Under the pieces are notes generated by a model, which was given only the letters and a program-made list of their open reading frames with translations, did not search any database and was not told the DNA's origin. From positions 1-19,392 of the forward strand of contig NZ_CALHIK010000115.1 of NCBI RefSeq assembly GCF_938030785.1: a DNA stretch of 19,392 nt. Direction: 5' to 3'. Positions 15,716 to 19,392 of this stretch are shown here, piece by piece; within the stretch, counting starts at the first letter, position 1; each line of letters starts with the position of its first letter. The position numbers and the translations under genes were made by a program. Source of the stretch: an uncultured Campylobacter sp. GTDB taxonomy: Bacteria; Campylobacterota; Campylobacteria; Campylobacterales; Campylobacteraceae.

Positions 15716-16788
15716 ATTAAACTCTCATAAACCTTTATCGTTTTTTCTACCATCTGCTCCAGGCTGAAGTTTTGCGAAACGTAGCCGTAGCCGTCAAATT
15801 TCAGCTCGCGCGCGGGAGCAAACAGCCCCGCTAACGCCTGTGCGTCGCCCACGTCAAAAAAATAGCCGTTTTCGCCCTCTTTTATGATATCCAGCGCACC
15901 GCCGTGGCGGGTCGCGATCACGGGGCAGTTTAGCGCGATCGCCTCAGCCATCGAGCGCCCGAAGCTCTCGGGCTTGCTTGAAGCGCTTACCGTGACCGAC
16001 GAGAGCGAGTAAATTTCTGCCACCTTGCTCTGCGAGCCTGCAAAAATTACGCGCTCGTCCAGTCCAAGCTCAGCTACGAGCGATTTTAGCTCGGAAAAAT
16101 ACTCGTCGCGACCCGCTCCCACGCCGCCTACGATCAAAATTTTAAGCTTTTGTTCGCCTGCCAAAGCTGCGGCGCGGATCAGGGTTTTGTAATCCTTAAT
16201 CTGCGTGATGCGCCCTACGCCGGAGACAATAAAATCATCCTGCGCAAGGTTAAAATTCTGCCGAAATTCCTTGATGAAGCGCTCGTCTAAATTTTTTGGA
16301 TTAAATTTTTCTAGATCGATACCGCGCGGAATGATCGTGATCTTGGTCGCATCTACGCCGTAGCTTCGCACCACGTGATCGCGCGCATAGCCGCTAGGAC
16401 AGATGATCGCGTCCGCATCCGTCATGATTTTGCTGTAGAAATTTACAGAATTTATCCCGTGCACGGTGCTTACGATCTTTGCTTTGGGATGGGCAAATTT
16501 AACCAGCCACGCCGGCACGCGGGAGCGGACATGCACGATGTCTGGAGCGATCTCGCTTAAAATTTTACGCAGCTTTAAAACGCGCGACGGAGCGCTTAGG
16601 ATATCTTTAGAGCAAACGTCGAGCTGCACGTGCACGCCGCCCTCGTTTTCTATATCGGGCGCCAATTTGCCGCCGTTACTGATAACGAAATTTTCGATGC
16701 CGCGCCGCGCAAACTCCCTATTTAGCTCGACTACGCCGCGCTCGACGCCCCCTTCGTTTAGCTCTGGCAAAATTTGCACGACCCTCAT
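15712..16788 (-). CDS. GT4-family glycosyltransferase (LOS/LPS core)
   Basis: The 358-residue GT-B enzyme has the usual size for GT4. The acceptor domain starts MRVVQILPELNEGGVERGV (Gly-rich loop at 13-14) and shows DIVHVRSR (83-90) and STVHG (107-111). The donor domain shows GVGRITQIKDYKTLI (190-204), ILIVGGVG and the E-x7-E motif ESFGRSMAE (Glu274, Glu282), followed by PVIATRHGGALDII. There are no membrane segments, so it works in the cytoplasm, probably transferring a hexose or heptose to the growing core. It overlaps the ELM1-family gene upstream and the ligase gene downstream by 4 bp each. Unlike the other GT4 gene in the operon it has no linker insertion. Donor sugar is unknown. Confidence 0.9.
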   Translation of the reverse strand: MRVVQILPELNEGGVERGVVELNREFARRGIENFVISNGGKLAPDIENEGGVHVQLDVCSKDILSAPSRVLKLRKILSEIAPDIVHVRSRVPAWLVKFAHPKAKIVSTVHGINSVNFYSKIMTDADAIICPSGYARDHVVRSYGVDATKITIIPRGIDLEKFNPKNLDERFIKEFRQNFNLAQDDFIVSGVGRITQIKDYKTLIRAAALAGEQKLKILIVGGVGAGRDEYFSELKSLVAELGLDERVIFAGSQSKVAEIYSLSSVTVSASSKPESFGRSMAEAIALNCPVIATRHGGALDIIKEGENGYFFDVGDAQALAGLFAPARELKFDGYGYVSQNFSLEQMVEKTIKVYESLI

Positions 16789-18212
16789 AACTCTATCTCC
16801 CTCACAAATGCCTTCAGATCGTACTTCGCAGTCTTTTTTAGCGCTTCGTCATAGCGCCTAGCATATCCCGTAGAAACGAGAGAGCTTATAAAATCGTCAA
16901 ATTTATTATGAGCGTCTTTGCGTTTTAAACTCAAAATAGCTACGCTCGCGCTCCCGTTAGATACGGCTTCGCTTATCATCGAAACGCTGTCTTCGCTGAT
17001 AAAAACCCACTCGCACTGCGCCAAAAAATCGCCGATCGGATTTACTGGCTCGCGGCTGTAAATCACGCTATAATCCCAGCTAAGCTTAGCTAGCGCGCTC
17101 TCTGTAACTCGCGGCGTGCGCGGAGAGGTCGTTAGCGCAAACTCACAGTCCGCAAACTGCGCCCTTACGGCTTCAATCTGTTTTAAAATTTCATCCCCCA
17201 TCTCAAAGCAGGAATTCGGTCCGCCGATGATAAATCCGATGGATTTGCGCTGCGGCTGATACAGCCCCTGCGGGCGCGAAAAGCTAAGCGAGACGGGCGA
17301 AATTTTAAGGTTCGCGCGCGGCGGCGGGCGGTCATGCGCGCCTGCGATAATGACGCTAAAATCCTTGCGGTAGCCCTTCGGATACATTAGCGCTACGCTC
17401 GGCTTTGCGTATCTACGCGCGTAAAATTTCAGCGCGTAATAGCTCGTCGAGCCCGTGCCTACGAATAGATTAAAATCCGCAAAATTTAAATTGCGATCTG
17501 CCAGAGCGTCTAAATTTGCGTTATATGATACGGCGTCTGAATTGGTGCCATTCGGCGCGGCGTCTAAATTTACGCTATTTTGCGAGGCGGAGCTATTTAA
17601 AGCGGGACTATTTAAATTTGATCCATTTTTGAGGTCCGCCGCCGTGCCGCCCTCGCCGAAGTCGCACTTAAAAATTTTAAAATAAAGTCCGAAAAAATCA
17701 AGCGCGTAGGAGCAAAGTTTAAGAAGCTTGTTTGCGTAAGTGATCTTGCAAATACAAAAATCAAGCCCTTTTAGCTCACAAAATGCGATGCTTTGATTCT
17801 CATGCCCCTTGCGGCCGTCGCTTAATATGAGCGCTTTGCGATGCGGATTTTTTGGGGCGGACGGATTTGCAGCGGAGTTTTCGCTGTTTAAATTTAGAGG
17901 CCCGCTATCCACGCGCCATACGTAGCCATGGGTGCTCGATCTTAAATTTTTATCTCTAAAGCTTTCGCGTCGCAAAGTGCAAGAGGAACGGCCGCAAACC
18001 GATATGAAATTTTTGAAGTCCGAATTTTTGCTCGCTCGCGCGGCAGTGGCGATTGCTACGAAATTTTCGCGATTTAAAATTTTGCCCTCTCGTGCGGCAC
18101 CACCTAAATTTACGGCGCTTTGCTCTTTTACAAAAAGGCGCAAGCCCTGCGGCGCGGATAAATTTCTTATGGCGCCCTGTCTGCTCTCGCCTTTTAAAAT
18201 TTGCCGCGCCAT
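16785..18212 (-). CDS. ELM1-family putative glycosyltransferase with repeat insertion and uncertain N-terminus
   Basis: The core resembles the mitochondrial-fission ELM1 family, thought to be GT-B glycosyltransferases in bacterial glycan operons. It has ALILSDGRKGHENQS near the start of the domain, FVGTGSTSYYALKF, GFIIGGPNSCFEMGDEIL, FALTTSPRTPRVTE and WVFISEDSVSMISEA. From the ATG at 18212 (2 nt after the acyltransferase stop) the product has 475 residues, about 125 of them before the domain begins. That N-terminal stretch matches nothing I know. A GTG at 17912 would shorten it to about 25 residues and is a real alternative. An earlier in-frame start (18296) lies inside the acyltransferase gene and was rejected. 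Residues about 191-241 are Asn/Ser/Ala-rich repeats. It overlaps the next gene by 4 bp. Confidence 0.75.
   Translation of the reverse strand: MARQILKGESRQGAIRNLSAPQGLRLFVKEQSAVNLGGAAREGKILNRENFVAIATAARASKNSDFKNFISVCGRSSCTLRRESFRDKNLRSSTHGYVWRVDSGPLNLNSENSAANPSAPKNPHRKALILSDGRKGHENQSIAFCELKGLDFCICKITYANKLLKLCSYALDFFGLYFKIFKCDFGEGGTAADLKNGSNLNSPALNSSASQNSVNLDAAPNGTNSDAVSYNANLDALADRNLNFADFNLFVGTGSTSYYALKFYARRYAKPSVALMYPKGYRKDFSVIIAGAHDRPPPRANLKISPVSLSFSRPQGLYQPQRKSIGFIIGGPNSCFEMGDEILKQIEAVRAQFADCEFALTTSPRTPRVTESALAKLSWDYSVIYSREPVNPIGDFLAQCEWVFISEDSVSMISEAVSNGSASVAILSLKRKDAHNKFDDFISSLVSTGYARRYDEALKKTAKYDLKAFVREIEL
17506..17586 (-). repeat. Three tandem 27-bp repeats inside the ELM1-family gene
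   Basis: GCGTCT starts units at 17506, 17533 and 17560, exactly 27 bp apart, encoding nonapeptides of the type xxNLDAxxx. Next to them (about 17590-17625) CTATTTAAA recurs at a 15-bp spacing, encoding ALNSS-like pentapeptides. Both arrays stay in frame and add about 50 residues within the domain. Confidence 0.75.
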
Positions 18213-18214
18213 AG

Positions 18215-19096
18215 CTAGTCCATCTTCCAGCGTTTGTGCATCCAAAACCACTGCTGCGGCGCGGTTCTCACGACCTCTTCGAAAATGTCGTTGCACTTTT
18301 GCGTGATAAACAGCTCGGCCTCATCCTTATTTAGCCCTTTAGGCAGCGGCGGGAAATCCTTGATCACGATCTCGTAGCGATCATCCTCTCCGCGGCGCGC
18401 AAAGATCGGGATCAGCACGGGACGAAATTTCAAATAAAGCGACGCGATGGTCTTCGTGGTGTAACATTGCCGTCCGAAAAAGGTCGTAAGCAGGCTGTTT
18501 TTTGTGCCGGGCTTTTGATCGGGCAGGATGCCTACATTGCGCCCCTGCTTTAGCGCCTGCACGAGCCTGCGCATCGCATCGTCCTTATAAATGAGGTCGT
18601 TGCCGTATTTTTTGCGAAAAGGGGTAACCAAACGCTCCTCGATAAGCTCGTTATCGCCGCGGCGCCCCACTACCGAGACGGGAAAGCCATTGGCGCCGAA
18701 AAAATTGGCTAGAATTTCCCAGTTTCCAAAATGCGCGGTGAAAAATAAAATGCCGTTGGAATTGCCCTTGCTTAGCTCGCGGACGCGCGCTAGCGCCTGC
18801 TCTCCGTTTGAAACGAGATCTTCAAATTTAAACCTGCCGTTGTAAAATAAAACCGTGTCGGCAAGCGTCCTGGCGATACTGCGAAAATTCTCGATCGCAA
18901 GAGCACCAAGCTCGCTTTCGCTTTTTTGCGGATATGCGATGCGGAGGTTTTCTTTCGCGACGGCAACGCGCCTTGCAAGCTTCCAAGATATCAAAATAGC
19001 GAGCTTATCGAACATTTTAATTATGAAATTTTTAGGCGCGAATTTGGTAAATTTTATCAAGCACAGTGCCAAAAAATATTGAGCTTTATCCTTCAT
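18215..19096 (-). CDS. htrB: Lipid A biosynthesis acyltransferase (LpxL/HtrB family)
   Basis: The enzyme adds a secondary acyl chain to lipid A at the inner membrane. The 293 residues match the family length. A hydrophobic N-terminal segment (about 7-38) provides the anchor. The catalytic motif HFGNWE (H-x4-E, His122 and Glu127) follows FFTA. Further blocks are GNDLIYKDDAMRRLVQAL, VGILPDQKPG, FFGRQCYTT and the C-terminal APQQWFWMHKRWK, all typical of LpxL/HtrB/WaaM. The start at 19096 was preferred to the TTG just before it because GAGG lies 7 nt upstream of the ATG. A TATAAT box lies about 25 nt further up. It is the first gene of the glycan operon and its stop is 2 nt before the next candidate start. 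Whether it transfers to the 2' or 3' position is not clear from sequence. Confidence 0.95.
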   Translation of the reverse strand: MKDKAQYFLALCLIKFTKFAPKNFIIKMFDKLAILISWKLARRVAVAKENLRIAYPQKSESELGALAIENFRSIARTLADTVLFYNGRFKFEDLVSNGEQALARVRELSKGNSNGILFFTAHFGNWEILANFFGANGFPVSVVGRRGDNELIEERLVTPFRKKYGNDLIYKDDAMRRLVQALKQGRNVGILPDQKPGTKNSLLTTFFGRQCYTTKTIASLYLKFRPVLIPIFARRGEDDRYEIVIKDFPPLPKGLNKDEAELFITQKCNDIFEEVVRTAPQQWFWMHKRWKMD

Positions 19097-19121
19097 CAAA
19101 TAGCCTCGTTTAAAATGCGAA

Positions 19122-19127
19122 ATTATA
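19122..19127 (-). promoter_or_regulatory. -10 box of the htrB/LOS operon promoter
   Basis: TATAAT on the minus strand lies in the 61-bp gap between mnmE and htrB, about 26 nt before the htrB ATG, with an AT-rich run (AAAATTTAA) just upstream as in Campylobacter sigma-70 promoters. No -35 is seen. It would drive the whole nine-gene glycan operon, though read-through from mnmE is possible. Confidence 0.6.
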
Positions 19128-19157
19128 TTAAATTTTGGCTAATTAGTAGCTAAAACG

Positions 19158-19392
19158 CTATTTTCCGAGGCAAAAATTCCCGAACATTTCGTCTAGAATT
19201 TCATCTCTTTCAAAAGGGCGCGAAACCTGCGCTACGGCGGCGATCGCGCGATTTATCTCAAAAGCGAAAATCTCCAGCTCCTCGTTTTTAAGCTTTTCGC
19301 GCGCGTTTTGCAGTGCCTCTAAGGCGGTCTCGCAAATGCCGATCTGCCGGTCGTTGCTTAGCATTAGTCCGTCGAAATTTTGAGAATCTAAG
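19158..19392 (-). CDS. mnmE: tRNA modification GTPase MnmE, C-terminal end only
   Basis: Only the last 77 residues are visible; the gene continues beyond the right edge. MnmE with MnmG installs the carboxymethylaminomethyl group at wobble uridine 34 of certain tRNAs. The fragment matches the C-terminal helical domain: ICETALEAL, a helix with EIFAFEINRAIAAVAQVSRP and the invariant end EILDEMFGNFCLGK, where the Cys of the FC-(I/L)-GK motif is the residue needed for tRNA modification. The upstream part (NFDGLMLSNDRQ) is in the same open frame. The gene is upstream of the LOS operon on the same strand, separated by a short gap with its own promoter. Confidence 0.92.
   Translation of the reverse strand, partial: LDSQNFDGLMLSNDRQIGICETALEALQNAREKLKNEELEIFAFEINRAIAAVAQVSRPFERDEILDEMFGNFCLGK

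Noticed and set aside
17932..18306. 124-residue plus-strand open frame opposite the ELM1 N-terminal extension
   Set aside because: Ser/Lys/Arg-rich with no motif and no ribosome site, and part of it lies opposite the acyltransferase gene; considered because the opposite strand is itself uncertain there.
9790..19096. Recent horizontal transfer or mobile-element insertion of the glycan operon
   Set aside because: No transposase, integrase, tRNA or flanking repeats were seen, and base and word usage look like those of the purine genes next to it.
1..19392. Homopolymeric G/C tracts for Campylobacter-style phase variation
   Set aside because: I found no run of eight or more G or C; the longest seen is five, so on/off slippage at such tracts is not supported here.

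Overview
The window suggests a member of the Campylobacterota, most likely an oral-type Campylobacter with relatively high GC. This rests on the gene families present, on very frequent AAATTT/AAAATTTT words inside otherwise GC-rich DNA, on strong AAAGGA-type ribosome binding sites, and on a Campylobacter-like TATAAT promoter. I cannot fix the species from sequence alone. Every gene I can support lies on the minus strand, so transcription runs from the right end of the window to the left. The right edge cuts an mnmE (trmE) gene and the left edge cuts an msrAB gene.

Right half (about 9.8-19.1 kb): a tightly packed lipooligosaccharide/lipopolysaccharide core operon. In transcription order it encodes a lipid A acyltransferase (LpxL/HtrB type), an ELM1-family putative glycosyltransferase, a GT4 glycosyltransferase, a WaaL/Wzy_C-type O-antigen ligase, a membrane-anchored NodB-type polysaccharide deacetylase, a second GT4 enzyme, a CgeB-like glycosyltransferase, a second and paralogous deacetylase, and a GT2 (WaaE-like) glycosyltransferase. 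From the ELM1 gene to the GT2 gene, consecutive genes overlap by 4 bp (ATGA) in six of seven junctions and by 13 bp in the other, so they are surely co-transcribed and translationally coupled. Together they would acylate lipid A, extend the core, trim N-acetyl groups from core hexosamines, and attach further glycan in the periplasm.

Middle (about 6.5-9.7 kb): purL (FGAM synthase) followed after 3 nt by a membrane-anchored TerB/J-domain protein of DjlA type. A strong hairpin lies just after it.

Left part (0-6.2 kb): a ClpP/crotonase-fold serine protease of the SDH-proteinase family, two small paralogous lipoproteins, purH (the last two steps of IMP synthesis), and an exported MsrA-MsrB fusion. 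These are separated by four long gene-free spacers (about 330-820 bp) filled with AT palindromic words between GC-rich blocks.

The most unusual features are in-frame minisatellite-like repeats (30 bp and 27 bp periods) that expand linkers inside two glycosyltransferases of the same operon, a Gly/Tyr/Ser linker with a 24 bp repeat in the J-domain protein, the pair of deacetylases predicted to face the cytoplasm, and the paralogous lipoproteins with a matching cysteine pair. No mobile element, RNA gene, CRISPR array or homopolymeric phase-variation tract was seen.
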